Part shown: positions 14,205 through 23,397 of the stretch, piece after piece
How the letters are laid out: the number at the start of each line of letters is the position of its first letter
Numbering within the stretch: the first letter of the stretch is position 1
Assembly (NCBI RefSeq): GCF_036226925.1
Contig: NZ_CP109031.1
Location: forward strand, 8,184,001 to 8,248,000
Direction of reading: 5' to 3'
DNA: 64,000 bases
DNA from: Streptomyces sp. NBC_00659
GTDB taxonomy: Bacteria > Actinomycetota > Actinomycetes > Streptomycetales > Streptomycetaceae
Notes under the pieces: generated by a model
The model's input: the letters and a program-made list of their open reading frames with translations, nothing else
The model's database searches: none
What the model was told of the DNA's origin: nothing
Program-made: the position numbers and the translations under genes

Positions 14205-15188
14205 TCAGATCACCTTCCAGCGGACCAGCGCCCCGAGCGTGAGCGCCCCCGGCAGCAGCGGCACCCACACCGTGATGATCCGGTACGCCAGCACTACCGC
14301 GGTCGCCACGGCCACCGGACCGCCCGCCGCGACCAGGGTCACGACCAGCGCGGCCTCCACCGAACCGAGCCCTCCGGGCGTCGGCACCATCGCGACCGCG
14401 ATCGTCGCCGCCAGGTAGGCGATCATCATGTGCGTGGGTGACACCGGGAGGTCCAGCGCCCGTCCCACCGAGGCCAGCCCGGCGGCCTGGAGCAGCGGGA
14501 ACGCGAGCGAGCCGCCCCACAGGGCGAAGGCGCGCGAGGGCCGGGTGTGCACCGAGCGGGCCTCTCCGAGAGCGGTGCGCAGGAAGGAGAGGACGGCCGT
14601 GCGCAGCCGTCGTACGAGAGCGAGCACCGCCAGCGCGGCGCACAGGGCCACGACGACGCCGAGCAGCAGCGGTCCGATCGCAGCCTCCGGTATCAGACCG
14701 TCGACCCGGAGCGCACCGGGGAACGCGATCAGCAGGCCGAGCAGCAGGGCCAGCCGGGCGATCGCCTCGGCCAGCAGATACAGCGCGAGCGCGGCCGAGG
14801 AGCGGGCGAGCGGCACCCCGCACACCGTCATGAACCGCAGATTGACCGCCCCGGCGCCCAGCCCCGTCGGCAGCAGATGGTTCGCGGCACCCGCGGCGAA
14901 CTGCGTGGCGAGCAGCCGGCGAGCGGGCAGCCGTTCCATGACCGCGCCCTGCCGGGTCACGGCCGCGGCCACCCAGGTCAGACAGGTCGCGGCGGCCGCG
15001 GCGACGAGCCAGGGCCACTCGGCCGACCGCAGATGGCCGAAACCCTCGACGAGCACGGCCCGGTGGCGCACGGCCACCACGAGGACCAGCGCGAGCGGGA
15101 GCAGGCACAGGAGCGGCCGGACGGCGGGCCGCAGGGTGAGGCGGCGGGGGAGCCGGGGCAGCGCCCGGGGAAGTCGTACGGCTGTCAC
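14205..15188 (-). CDS. Flippase-like/lysylphosphatidylglycerol synthase TM-domain membrane protein (UPF0104)
   Basis: 327 aa with about eight predicted membrane helices. The pattern fits the UPF0104/LPG-synthase TM family: a conserved central VTRQGAVMERLPARR and the MVPTPGGLGSVEAALV motif near residue 275. The family includes lipid flippase-like proteins without the synthase domain. The start is GTG at 15188, just ahead of the first basic stretch; longer upstream frames give proline/arginine-rich non-family sequence. It is divergent from the ABC transporter. Confidence 0.82.
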   Translation of the reverse strand: MTAVRLPRALPRLPRRLTLRPAVRPLLCLLPLALVLVVAVRHRAVLVEGFGHLRSAEWPWLVAAAAATCLTWVAAAVTRQGAVMERLPARRLLATQFAAGAANHLLPTGLGAGAVNLRFMTVCGVPLARSSAALALYLLAEAIARLALLLGLLIAFPGALRVDGLIPEAAIGPLLLGVVVALCAALAVLALVRRLRTAVLSFLRTALGEARSVHTRPSRAFALWGGSLAFPLLQAAGLASVGRALDLPVSPTHMMIAYLAATIAVAMVPTPGGLGSVEAALVVTLVAAGGPVAVATAVVLAYRIITVWVPLLPGALTLGALVRWKVI

Positions 15189-15468
15189 ATTCGGAGAGGT
15201 TTTCCCCGCCGCACCAACGTGAGGTTGCGGGCGCGGGGACGGTGGCTGACGCGCCGGGCAAGCCGCGGGAGGGGTGGCCCCCGGGTGCCCGGTGCCGACC
15301 CCGCTGTTCACCTCGACGCCCACCGCGGCACCGATTCCGGTACCCCGCACGGTGCTCCGCAGGGTGTCCACCGCGGTGTCCGCCCTGGTCCCGAGCGCGG
15401 AGCCGCCCTCGGCGTCCGCGGAGCCGCCCTCGGGAGCCCATCCGAGCGAGTGGGCCCGCCCGGATCCG
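15189..15468. other. Intergenic region upstream of the SoxR promoter
   Basis: About 280 bases between divergent genes, very GC-rich, with short tandem CGGAGCCGCCCTCGG-like repeats around 15400-15435. No gene is supported. Confidence 0.4.
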
Positions 15469-15499
15469 TTGACCTCAACAAAGCTTGAGGTCCTACTGT
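15469..15499 (+). promoter_or_regulatory. SoxR box within a 19-bp-spacer promoter
   Basis: -35 TTGACC (15469-15474) and -10 TACTGT (15494-15499) are 19 bp apart, the overlong spacer typical of MerR-family promoters. Between them lies CCTCAACAAAGCTTGAGG, an 18-bp dyad; with flanks the arms are GACCTCAA and TTGAGGTC. This closely matches the SoxR consensus. The predicted transcript start is at or just before the ATG at 15507, so the mRNA would be leaderless or nearly so. Confidence 0.9.
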
Positions 15500-15506
15500 C
15501 TCTCTT

Positions 15507-17414
15507 ATGAGCATGGAGACCACAGCCTGGACACAGTTGCACAGTGTCATGAACGCCCAACAAGAGCGTCGTCCCTTCGACCGCGCGACCCTGCGCCGCA
15601 TCGCCGCCTTCGCCCGCCCGCACCGCCGTCGTATCGCGCAGTTCGTCCTCCTCAGTGTGGTGACCGCGCTGCTGGCCGTCGCGACGCCGGTGCTCGCGGG
15701 GCATGTCGTGGACACCATCGTGGCCCACGGGGACGAGAGCACCGTCGTCCGTCTTTCCGTGCTCATCGCCGTCATCGCGCTCGCCGAGGCGGCCTTCGGG
15801 ATTCTGGGCCGCTGGCTCTCGTCGACGCTCGGCGAGGGACTCATCCTCGATCTGCGGACGGCTGTCTTCGATCATGTGCAGCGCATGCCGGTCGCGTTCT
15901 TCACACGTACACGTACGGGCGCGCTCGTCAGTCGACTCAACAACGACGTGATCGGCGCCCAGCGCGCCTTCAGCAACACCTTGTCCGGCGTCGTCGGCAA
16001 TCTGGTGACCCTGCTGCTCACCCTGGTCGTGATGCTCACCCTGTCCTGGCAGATCACCCTGCTCGCCCTGTTGCTGCTGCCGGTGTTCGTGCTCCCCGCC
16101 CGCCGGATGGGCAGCCGGATGGCCAAGCTCCAGCGGGAGGCGGCCGACCTCAACGCCTCCATGGGCACCCGGATGACCGAGCGCTTCTCCGCGCCCGGCG
16201 CCACCCTCGTCAAGCTCTTCGGGCGGCCCGGGGAGGAGTCCGCCGAGTTCGCGGCGCGCGCGTCGCGGGTGCGGGACATCGGGGTGCGTACGGCGATGGC
16301 CCAGTCCGCCTTCATCACCGCCCTGACCCTGGTGTCCGCTCTGGCGCTCGCCCTCGTCTACGGGCTCGGCGGCTGGTTCGCCCTGCGGGGCACCCTGGAG
16401 CCGGGCGCCGTCGTCTCACTGGCACTGCTGCTCACCCGGTTGTACGCGCCGCTCACCTCGCTGGCCGGGGCGCGCGTCGAGGTCATGAGCGCCCTGGTCA
16501 GCTTCGAGCGCGTCTTCGAGGTGCTCGACCTGAAGCCGCTCATCGAGGAGAAGCCGGAGCCCCGCACGCTCCCGGACGAGCCCGCCGCCGTCGAGTTCGA
16601 GGACGTCCGGTTCGCCTACCCCTCCGCCGACAAGGTCTCCCTCGCCTCCCTGGAGGAGGTCGCGGCCCTCGACACCCGGGGCGGCGACGAGGTCCTGCAC
16701 GGCATCTCCTTCCGCGCCGAACCCGGCCAGACCGTCGCGCTCGTCGGCTCCTCGGGCGCCGGCAAGTCGACGATCGCGCAACTGCTGCCGCGCCTGTACG
16801 ACACCGACGCCGGCACCGTACGCATCGGCGGGGTCGACGTCCGTGAGCTCAGCGCAGCGTCGATGCGCGCCACCCTCGGCATGGTCACCCAGGACGGGCA
16901 CCTCTTCCACGACTCGGTCCGCGAGAACCTGCTCCTCGCCCGGCCGGCCGCGACCGAGGACGAGCTGTGGGACGTGCTGCGTCGGGCCCGTCTCGAGGAG
17001 CTCGTACGGTCGCTGCCCGACGGCCTCGACACCGTGGTCGGCGAGCGCGGCTACCGGCTCTCCGGCGGCGAGCGCCAGCGCATGACCATCGCCCGGCTGC
17101 TGCTCGCCCGCCAGCGCGTCGTCATCCTGGACGAGGCCACCGCGCATCTCGACAACACCTCGGAGGCGGCCGTCCAGGAGGCGCTCACCGAGGCACTGGA
17201 GGGCCGCACGGCCGTCGTGATCGCGCACCGGCTGTCGACGGTACGGGCCGCCGACCTGATCCTGGTCGTCGAGGCGGGCCGGATCGTCGAGCGGGGCACC
17301 CATGAGGCCCTGCTCGCGGCGGACGGGCGCTACGCGGAGCTGTACCGGACACAGTTCAGGACAGGCAGGCACGACGAGCCGCGGATCCCGGTCACGGCGG
17401 ACGCGACGCCCTAG
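15507..17414 (+). CDS. ABC transporter, fused permease/ATPase, SoxR-controlled exporter
   Basis: 635 aa half-transporter. Six membrane helices (about residues 40-330) precede one ATPase domain: Walker A GSSGAGKST with K420, signature LSGGERQ near 515, Walker B VVILDE with D542, and the H-loop IAHRLST. This is the type I exporter architecture; it should dimerise. A SoxR box directly upstream suggests induction by redox-active metabolites and a role in exporting them or detoxification. In S. coelicolor the SoxR regulon includes an ABC transporter (SCO7008, from memory), and the nearby isocitrate dehydrogenase supports synteny. No Shine-Dalgarno is evident, consistent with leaderless translation. 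Confidence 0.93.
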   Translation: MSMETTAWTQLHSVMNAQQERRPFDRATLRRIAAFARPHRRRIAQFVLLSVVTALLAVATPVLAGHVVDTIVAHGDESTVVRLSVLIAVIALAEAAFGILGRWLSSTLGEGLILDLRTAVFDHVQRMPVAFFTRTRTGALVSRLNNDVIGAQRAFSNTLSGVVGNLVTLLLTLVVMLTLSWQITLLALLLLPVFVLPARRMGSRMAKLQREAADLNASMGTRMTERFSAPGATLVKLFGRPGEESAEFAARASRVRDIGVRTAMAQSAFITALTLVSALALALVYGLGGWFALRGTLEPGAVVSLALLLTRLYAPLTSLAGARVEVMSALVSFERVFEVLDLKPLIEEKPEPRTLPDEPAAVEFEDVRFAYPSADKVSLASLEEVAALDTRGGDEVLHGISFRAEPGQTVALVGSSGAGKSTIAQLLPRLYDTDAGTVRIGGVDVRELSAASMRATLGMVTQDGHLFHDSVRENLLLARPAATEDELWDVLRRARLEELVRSLPDGLDTVVGERGYRLSGGERQRMTIARLLLARQRVVILDEATAHLDNTSEAAVQEALTEALEGRTAVVIAHRLSTVRAADLILVVEAGRIVERGTHEALLAADGRYAELYRTQFRTGRHDEPRIPVTADATP

Positions 17415-17442
17415 AGGCGAACGGGCGACGCGAACGCCGTGG

Positions 17443-17483
17443 CCACCTGATCCCTTCGGCCCCTTGGGGCACCGGTCAGGTGG
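17443..17483. terminator. Possible terminator hairpin between convergent genes
   Basis: CCACCTGA (17443-17450) pairs with TCAGGTGG (17476-17483), with an inner CCCC/GGGG pairing. It overlaps the stop codon of the rhamnosidase gene. Confidence 0.4.
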
Positions 17484-20400
17484 TGAACCGGTGGCTGCCG
17501 GAGCCGACGCGGTACACCGCGCAGCCGTCCTCCGTGCGCAGGAAGGCCGCGCCGGTGTGCGCGACCGCGTCCGGGCCGCTCGCCGGGATCCACACCTCGG
17601 CCGTGGTGTTGGCGGGCACGGCGCAGGTGAGGTCGAAGCCGTCGGAGCGCTGCCGCCACCGGGTGGAGACCGGGCCGTACAAGGAGGTGAACGTGGCGCG
17701 GGCGGAGGTGACGTCGCCGCCCGGCCGGGGGCGGACGACGGTCTCCCGGTAGCCGGGCCGGCCCGGGGAGATGCCGGCGATGTTGGCGTACATCCACTCA
17801 CCCACCGAGCCGTAGGCGTAGTGGTTGAAGGAGTTCATGTCCGGGGTCTGGAAGCTGCCGTCGGGCCGGATGGAGTCCCAGCGTTCCCACATCGTGGTGG
17901 AGCCCTTGTCGATCTGGTAGCCCCAGCTCGGGAAGGAGCGCTGCCGGAGCAGCCGGTAGGCGACGTCGGTGTGACCGGTGTCCGTGAGGACCGGGAGCAG
18001 CCGGGGCGTTCCGAGGAATCCGGTCGACAGATGCCAGTCCTTCGCGCGGATCAGGTCGACGAGCCGCCCGGCCGCCGCAGTGCGCAGGGCGTCCGGCAGC
18101 AGGTTCATCGACAGGGCGAGCACGTACGCCGTCTGCGTGTCGCCCTTCACCTTTCCGTCGGCGCCGACATAGGCGTGCCGGAACGCCTCGCGGACGCGCT
18201 CGAAGAGGGCGGCCCAGGGCGCGGCGTCCTCGCCGAGCGCCGTGGCCATCCGGGCCGCGAGGTCGGCGCTGTGCGCGAAGTACGCGGTGGCGACGACGTC
18301 CTTGGGTGTCTCGTCCGAGACGTTCAGCCAGTCGCCGTATCCGTCCGCGGGCCGCAGCAGGCCGGCGCTGTGGCGCTCCAGGTACGCCAGCCATGCCTGG
18401 ACGGACGGCCAGGCATCGGCCAGGACCTGCCGGTCCCCGTAGGCCTCGTACAGCGACCAGGGGACGGTGACCCCCGCGTCGCCCCAGCCCGCGACTCCGT
18501 TGCCGACCGTTCCGACCATGGGCGCCACGTCCGTGAACGCGCCCTCGGCGGTCTGGCCGTCGCGCAGGTCCACGAGCCACTTGGCCAGGAAGCGCGCCGA
18601 CTCCATCGTGTAGGCGGCGGTGGGGGCGAAGACGTTGATGTCACCGGTCCAGCCCAGCCGCTCGTCGCGGGCGGGCGTGTCCGTCGGGACGGAGAGGAAG
18701 TTGCCCCGCTGGCCCCAGGTGATGTTGCTGTGCAGCTGGTTGAGCATCGGGACGTCGGTCTCGAAGTCGAGGGTGAAGGGTGCCGACGTATGCATGACGC
18801 GGCCGGTCACGGCCGCGGCGGAGGGAGTGCCGGGGAAGCCGGTGACCTCGACATAGCGGAACCCGTGGAAGGTGAAGCGCGGTTCGTACGTCTCCTCGCC
18901 GCCGCCCTTGAGGGTGTACGTGTCGGTCGCCGCCGCCGAGCGCAGATTCGCGGTGTAGAGGGTGCCGTCCGGGTTGAGGACCTCGGCGTGACGCATCCGC
19001 ACGGTCGTCCCGGCCTCGCCCGAGACGCGCAGCCGGACCGAGCCGACCATGTTCTGGCCCAGGTCGAAGACATACACGCCCGGGGCCGGTTCGGTCACCT
19101 TCTCGGTCGGCCGTTCGCCGGCCACGCGCACCGGGCCGTCGAGCTGCGCGACGATCCGGCGGGGCGCGCCGTCGCCCGCGGCACGGACGGCGAGCCAGGT
19201 CCGGTCGTCGAAACCGGGTGAGGTCCAGCCGTCGGTCTCCTCGCGCGCGTCGTACGTCTCACCGCTCAGCAGGTCGGCCGCGACGATCGGTCCGGCTGCG
19301 GCCCGCCAGTCGGTGCCCGACGTGACACGCTCGCTCGTCCCGTCCGCGTACTCGATCTCCAGCTGCGCCAGCAGCGCGGGGCGTTCACCGTACTGGTGGG
19401 GTCCGAACATGCCGACGTTCCCGGCGTACCAGCCCGGTGCCACGAAGGCGCCCAGGGCATTGGGCCCGGGCCGCAGCAGGGAGGTGACGTCGTAGGTCTG
19501 GTACTGGACGCGTTCGCGGTAGTCGGTCCAGCCGGGGGCGAGCTGGTCGCGGCCCACCCGGCGGCCGTTGAGGTGGGCCTCGTACAGGCCGAGGGCCGTG
19601 GCGTACAGGCGCGCGCGGGCCACCCGCCTGCCGGGCAGCGTGAACTCGTGGCGCAGCTGGTTCGCGGCGAAGCGCGTCGGAACGACCCTGCCCCAGGGGC
19701 CCGCGCCCCACGCGGCGGCCACCCGGGCCGCGGACCAGCCACTGTCGTCGAAGCCGTCGCCGCGCCAGTCGTCGGAGGGCTTCGCGTCCGTGGTCCTCCA
19801 GGACGCGTCGGTGACGGTCCGCCGCTCACCGGAGGCGGTGCTCACGGTGAGAACGGCGACCAGACCGGCGGGCCCCACCGTCGCGTTGGCCGCCTCGACC
19901 GCGAGGACGTTCCGTCCTGGACGCAGCCGTCCGAGGACGTCGACGACGGCCGGACGGCGCCAGTCCTCGTGCTCGGTCGCCAGGTCGGTGCGGGCCACCT
20001 CGGCACCGTTGACCGAGAGCGAGAAAACGTTGTCAGCGCTGATGGCGATCCGCGCGGCCGTGACGTCGTCGGGGAGTTCGACGACCCGCCGGAACCACCG
20101 GGTGGCCGCCGGAGCGCTGCTCGCCGGATCCCCCTCGGGGAACCAGATCCAGGCACTGCTCTCGAGGGAGGGAGCGTCGGTGAGGGCGGGGGGAGCCGAG
20201 ACCCACTCCGCCGACCACGGCGTGTCCATGAGACCGGTCTCCCACCAGGACGGCGCGCTCCAGCCGGAGGCCGCGCCGTCGGTGTCCCAGACCCGCACGG
20301 ACCAGAAGTAGCGCGTGCGCGGGGCGAGCCGAGGACCGGCGTACGGAACGAGGACGGACTGTTCGGACGTCACCTTTCCGCTGTCCCAGACATCGGGAGA

Positions 20401-20685
20401 GGACAGGCCCGACGCGCTGGAGGCGACCCGGATCCGGTACGCGCTCTGCCGCGTCCCCGGCTCGTCCGAGACCATCGGCCAGCTCAGCCGGGGGTGCTGT
20501 GTGTCGAGCCCCAAGGGGTGCTGGACGTACTCGACGGTCGGTGCGGTGATGCGCGGAGCCCCGCGGCGTCCGCGCGAGCCGGCCGGCGCGGGCGCCGCCG
20601 CGGCCGGCCCCGCTCCGGCGACCGTCGCGGCGACGACTCCCGCCGCACCCGCCGCGCTCGCCAGGATGTTCCTCCTGCTGATCAA
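17476..20685 (-). CDS. Secreted alpha-L-rhamnosidase, GH78 (Tat substrate)
   Basis: 1069 aa. The N-terminus SRRNILASAAGAAG is a twin-arginine signal (R3-R4, hydrophobic stretch to about 30), so export is by Tat. Domain order fits GH78: an N-terminal fibronectin-like/Bac_rhamnosid_N region (about 45-330), a concanavalin-like domain, then the (alpha/alpha)6 catalytic domain (about 640-980). Catalytic-region motifs include DERLGWTGDINVFAP, with the general-acid neighbourhood, and NHYAYGSVGEWMYANIAGI. It would release rhamnose from plant glycosides outside the cell. A palindromic LacI-type operator lies 24 bases before the start codon. Confidence 0.93.
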   Translation of the reverse strand: MISRRNILASAAGAAGVVAATVAGAGPAAAAPAPAGSRGRRGAPRITAPTVEYVQHPLGLDTQHPRLSWPMVSDEPGTRQSAYRIRVASSASGLSSPDVWDSGKVTSEQSVLVPYAGPRLAPRTRYFWSVRVWDTDGAASGWSAPSWWETGLMDTPWSAEWVSAPPALTDAPSLESSAWIWFPEGDPASSAPAATRWFRRVVELPDDVTAARIAISADNVFSLSVNGAEVARTDLATEHEDWRRPAVVDVLGRLRPGRNVLAVEAANATVGPAGLVAVLTVSTASGERRTVTDASWRTTDAKPSDDWRGDGFDDSGWSAARVAAAWGAGPWGRVVPTRFAANQLRHEFTLPGRRVARARLYATALGLYEAHLNGRRVGRDQLAPGWTDYRERVQYQTYDVTSLLRPGPNALGAFVAPGWYAGNVGMFGPHQYGERPALLAQLEIEYADGTSERVTSGTDWRAAAGPIVAADLLSGETYDAREETDGWTSPGFDDRTWLAVRAAGDGAPRRIVAQLDGPVRVAGERPTEKVTEPAPGVYVFDLGQNMVGSVRLRVSGEAGTTVRMRHAEVLNPDGTLYTANLRSAAATDTYTLKGGGEETYEPRFTFHGFRYVEVTGFPGTPSAAAVTGRVMHTSAPFTLDFETDVPMLNQLHSNITWGQRGNFLSVPTDTPARDERLGWTGDINVFAPTAAYTMESARFLAKWLVDLRDGQTAEGAFTDVAPMVGTVGNGVAGWGDAGVTVPWSLYEAYGDRQVLADAWPSVQAWLAYLERHSAGLLRPADGYGDWLNVSDETPKDVVATAYFAHSADLAARMATALGEDAAPWAALFERVREAFRHAYVGADGKVKGDTQTAYVLALSMNLLPDALRTAAAGRLVDLIRAKDWHLSTGFLGTPRLLPVLTDTGHTDVAYRLLRQRSFPSWGYQIDKGSTTMWERWDSIRPDGSFQTPDMNSFNHYAYGSVGEWMYANIAGISPGRPGYRETVVRPRPGGDVTSARATFTSLYGPVSTRWRQRSDGFDLTCAVPANTTAEVWIPASGPDAVAHTGAAFLRTEDGCAVYRVGSGSHRFTT

Positions 20686-20708
20686 CTGCGGCCCCTCACC
20701 TAGGAGTT

Positions 20709-20722
20709 GTGAATCGATTCAC
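20709..20722. promoter_or_regulatory. LacI-type palindromic operator of the rhamnosidase gene
   Basis: GTGAATCGATTCAC is a perfect 14-bp palindrome with central CG, the form of LacI/GalR-family operators. It lies just upstream of the rhamnosidase start and probably mediates sugar induction. The cognate regulator is not in the window. Confidence 0.7.
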
Positions 20723-20837
20723 CGCGGTGAAGGTAGGGGTGGGGGAGGCAGAGGTCAACAAGTGCGACGGTATTTTCCGGAATTCGGCCCTGCTGATTCG
20801 TGTCATCACGTGATTCGGCCGGTTCGCGTCCTCGAAC

Positions 20838-20853
20838 ATTGAACGGTTTCAAT
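20838..20853. promoter_or_regulatory. Second LacI-like operator
   Basis: ATTGAA-CGGT-TTCAAT, 6-bp perfect arms around a CG-containing centre. It lies in the shared intergenic region between the rhamnosidase and the PTS genes. It could serve either gene. Confidence 0.5.
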
Positions 20854-20967
20854 CGGCAGGGGAGGACGATTGGCGGCCCGGGCAAACGGGGGCCTGCCGG
20901 GTGACGGGCGGTTCTCCGGGTGGCGATGGTCACGCCCGTCCGGCGGAGCCCGCCGACCCCGCGCTGT

Positions 20968-20995
20968 TATAGTTATTTCCGATCGATCTCGATCG
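20968..20995 (+). promoter_or_regulatory. Likely -10 element and leader start of the PTS operon
   Basis: TATAGT (20968-20973) is a good -10; no strong -35 is seen. CGATCG-ATCT-CGATCG (20980-20995) follows directly and may be an operator. Transcription from here would place the RAT element at the very 5' end of the leader RNA. Confidence 0.5.
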
Positions 20996-20997
20996 CA

Positions 20998-21078
20998 GGA
21001 TTGTTACTCCCTACGGACACCACCGTCATCGCCCCAGGCGATGTCGCGGCGGCGTCCCACTCGACGGGAGGCAAGGCC
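20998..21078 (+). promoter_or_regulatory. Ribonucleic antiterminator (RAT) element for a BglG/LicT-type protein
   Basis: The left half GGATTGTTACTCC (20998-21010) and right half GGGAGGCAAGGCC (21066-21078) match the two conserved strands of BglG/SacY/LicT RAT hairpins (GGATTGTTACT and AGGCAAAACC). The apical region is unusually long, about 55 nt, and contains its own small hairpin CATCGCC-CCA-GGCGATG. The right half shares AAGGCC with the terminator that follows, so the two structures are mutually exclusive. The antiterminator protein is encoded at 23398. Confidence 0.82.
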
Positions 21079-21113
21079 TGGGTGGCGCCCCGTGCGCTAC
21101 CCAGGCCTTTTTT
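21073..21113 (+). terminator. Attenuator terminator in the PTS leader
   Basis: AAGGCCTGGGT (21073-21083) pairs with ACCCAGGCCTT (21099-21109), followed by a run of T. It is a strong intrinsic terminator 75 bases before the PTS gene and is blocked when the overlapping RAT hairpin is stabilised. Confidence 0.9.
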
Positions 21114-21186
21114 GTTGCCACGGTCCGGGCGTGAGAGATCGCGGACCGATGCAGGATCGCGACAACCAGGGATGCAGTGACGCAGC

Positions 21187-23286
21187 ATGAACACACCAAC
21201 ATCCGAAATGCTGGCGGAGAAGATCCTCCGCGGCGTCGGCGGACCCGAGAACATCGAGAGCCTCACGCACTGCGCGACGCGGCTGCGCTTCCAGCTCCAT
21301 GACGGCACGAAGGCCGACCAGGCCGCGCTCGACGCCCTCGACGGCGTCATGGGCACCGTGCCGCAGTCCGGCGACCGCTTCCAGATCGTGATCGGCGGAG
21401 CCGTCGCGGGCGTCTACTCCGACATCATGAACCTGCCGTCGATGACCGGCGGCGGCACGCCCCGCGCGCAGTCCGACGCCGAGGTCAAGGCCGAGATCCG
21501 CGCCAAGGGCCGCGGCCGCTTCGCCTGGCTCGACAACTTCTTCGAGTACCTCTCGGACTCGTTCCGCCCGCTCCTGGGCGTGCTGCTCGGCGCCTCGCTG
21601 ATCATCGCGATCGCCTCCATGCTCGACGCCTTCGGCATCGTCGACTTCCGGTCCGCGGACAAGTCCGCGACCTGGGTCTTCGTCGACTCGATGTGGCGCT
21701 CGGTGCTGTACTTCCTGCCGATCATGGTCGCCTACAACGCGGCCAAGAAGCTGAAGATCGACCCGTGGGTGGGCGCCACCGTGATGGCCGCGGTGATGAC
21801 CCCGAACTTCACGGGCATGATCGGGTCCAAGACCCCCGGCGTCACCACCACGACCAACGCGACCCTGGGCACCTCGGAGTCCGTGGCGCACGTCTTCGGG
21901 CTGCCGATGCAGCTCAACGACTACGGCGGCCAGGTGTTCGTGCCGCTGCTGATGGTCGCCCTGCTCGCCCTGGTCTACAAGGGCCTGAAGCGCGTCTTCC
22001 CCGAGAACGTGCAGATGGTCTTCGTACCGTTCTTCAGCATGCTGATCATGATCCCGATGACCGCCTTCCTCATCGGTCCCATGGGAATCTGGGCCGGCAA
22101 CGGCCTCGGCACGGGTCTGTCCTGGCTGAACGGCAACGCCCCGATCGTCTTCGCGATCGTCATCCCGCTGCTGTACCCCTTCCTGGTGCCGCTGGGTCTG
22201 CACTGGCCGCTGAACGCGCTCATGCTCGTGAACATCAACACCCTCGGGTACGACTTCATCCAGGGCCCCATGGGCGCGTGGAACTTCGCCTGCTTCGGCG
22301 CGACCGCCGGTGTCCTGCTGCTCTCGATCCGTCACCGTGAGAGCGACATGCGCCAGACCGCCACCGGCGCCCTGGCCGCGGGTCTGCTCGGCGGTATCTC
22401 CGAGCCGTCGCTGTACGGCATCCACCTGCGCTTCAAGAGGATCTACCCGCGCATGCTCGTCGGGTGCCTCGTGGGCGGCCTGATCGTGGGCATCCTGGGC
22501 GGCGTGGACACCAAGGCCTTCGCCTTCACCTCCCTGCTGACCATCCCGGTCTTCGACCCGATGATCAAGTACATCATCGCGATCTCGGCGGCCTTCTTCA
22601 CCTCGATGGCGCTCGTGTACTTCTCCGACTACCGCACCAAGGAGGAGCGCGCCCAGGTCAACGACGAGCGCGACGCGGCCGCGGCCGCCGCCAAGGGCGA
22701 GGTTGCCGTCCCCGCCCAGACCGTGCCGGCCGAGGACCGCGAGCTCGTCGCCGTCGGCGCCGCGCCCGCCACCGCCACCGGTGGTTCGGCTTCCGCGGAC
22801 TCCGGCGCGGCCGACGTTCCCGCCGCGCGCAAGGGCCTCGAACTCGCGGCGCCCGTCGCGGGCCGTGTGATCGGCCTCGGCGAGGTCGAGGACCCGGTCT
22901 TCGCCTCCCGCGCGCTCGGCGAGGGCGTGGGCATCGAACCGGCCGACGGCCACGTCGTCGCCCCGGTCGACGGCGAGCTGGTCACCGTCGCCGAGACAGG
23001 CCACGCCTTCGGCATCCGCACCACCGACGGCACCGAGGTCCTCGTCCACATCGGCATCGACACGGTGAAGATGAACGGGAAGGGCTTCGACGTGCGCGTC
23101 GAGGCGGGCCGGAAGGTCTCCGCCGGCGACCTCCTCGCCGAGGTCGACCTCGGCGCCGTGCGCGCCGCGGGGTATCCGACCGTCACTCTGATGACCGTCC
23201 TCAACACCGCGGACATGGCCTCGGTCGAGCCGCACACAGGGCAGGACGTCACCGCGGGCACCCCTGTGGTGACCGTGCGACGGTGA
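21187..23286 (+). CDS. PTS beta-glucoside-type permease, EIIBCA
   Basis: 699 aa three-domain sugar permease. EIIB is N-terminal with the phosphorylated C29 (THCATRLRF). EIIC spans about residues 110-480 with many membrane helices and the GISEPSLYG motif. A linker rich in Ala/Glu leads to EIIA (about 545-699) with active H621 (VLVHIGIDTVKM). The domain order B-C-A is that of BglF/BglP aryl-beta-glucoside permeases. It phosphorylates and imports a beta-glucoside, receiving phosphate from HPr. Expression is controlled by the RAT/terminator leader. The linked rhamnosidase hints at plant glycosides as the source. No phospho-beta-glucosidase is in the window. Confidence 0.92.
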   Translation: MNTPTSEMLAEKILRGVGGPENIESLTHCATRLRFQLHDGTKADQAALDALDGVMGTVPQSGDRFQIVIGGAVAGVYSDIMNLPSMTGGGTPRAQSDAEVKAEIRAKGRGRFAWLDNFFEYLSDSFRPLLGVLLGASLIIAIASMLDAFGIVDFRSADKSATWVFVDSMWRSVLYFLPIMVAYNAAKKLKIDPWVGATVMAAVMTPNFTGMIGSKTPGVTTTTNATLGTSESVAHVFGLPMQLNDYGGQVFVPLLMVALLALVYKGLKRVFPENVQMVFVPFFSMLIMIPMTAFLIGPMGIWAGNGLGTGLSWLNGNAPIVFAIVIPLLYPFLVPLGLHWPLNALMLVNINTLGYDFIQGPMGAWNFACFGATAGVLLLSIRHRESDMRQTATGALAAGLLGGISEPSLYGIHLRFKRIYPRMLVGCLVGGLIVGILGGVDTKAFAFTSLLTIPVFDPMIKYIIAISAAFFTSMALVYFSDYRTKEERAQVNDERDAAAAAAKGEVAVPAQTVPAEDRELVAVGAAPATATGGSASADSGAADVPAARKGLELAAPVAGRVIGLGEVEDPVFASRALGEGVGIEPADGHVVAPVDGELVTVAETGHAFGIRTTDGTEVLVHIGIDTVKMNGKGFDVRVEAGRKVSAGDLLAEVDLGAVRAAGYPTVTLMTVLNTADMASVEPHTGQDVTAGTPVVTVRR

Positions 23287-23308
23287 TCATCCGCCACTGA
23301 TCCGGTCC

Positions 23309-23349
23309 GGCGCGTGCACGCTCCCCGAGAGGGGAGGCGTGCACGCGCC
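23309..23349 (+). terminator. Intercistronic hairpin between PTS permease and antiterminator genes
   Basis: GGCGCGTGCACGC-TCCCC pairs with GGGGA-GGCGTGCACGCGCC around a GAGA loop with one bulge. It could partially terminate or stabilise the upstream mRNA, lowering the antiterminator level relative to the permease. Confidence 0.6.
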
Positions 23350-23397
23350 GCGTCGGTTCGGGAGAGGATGGACAACGGACGGAAAGGAGGGCCGACG

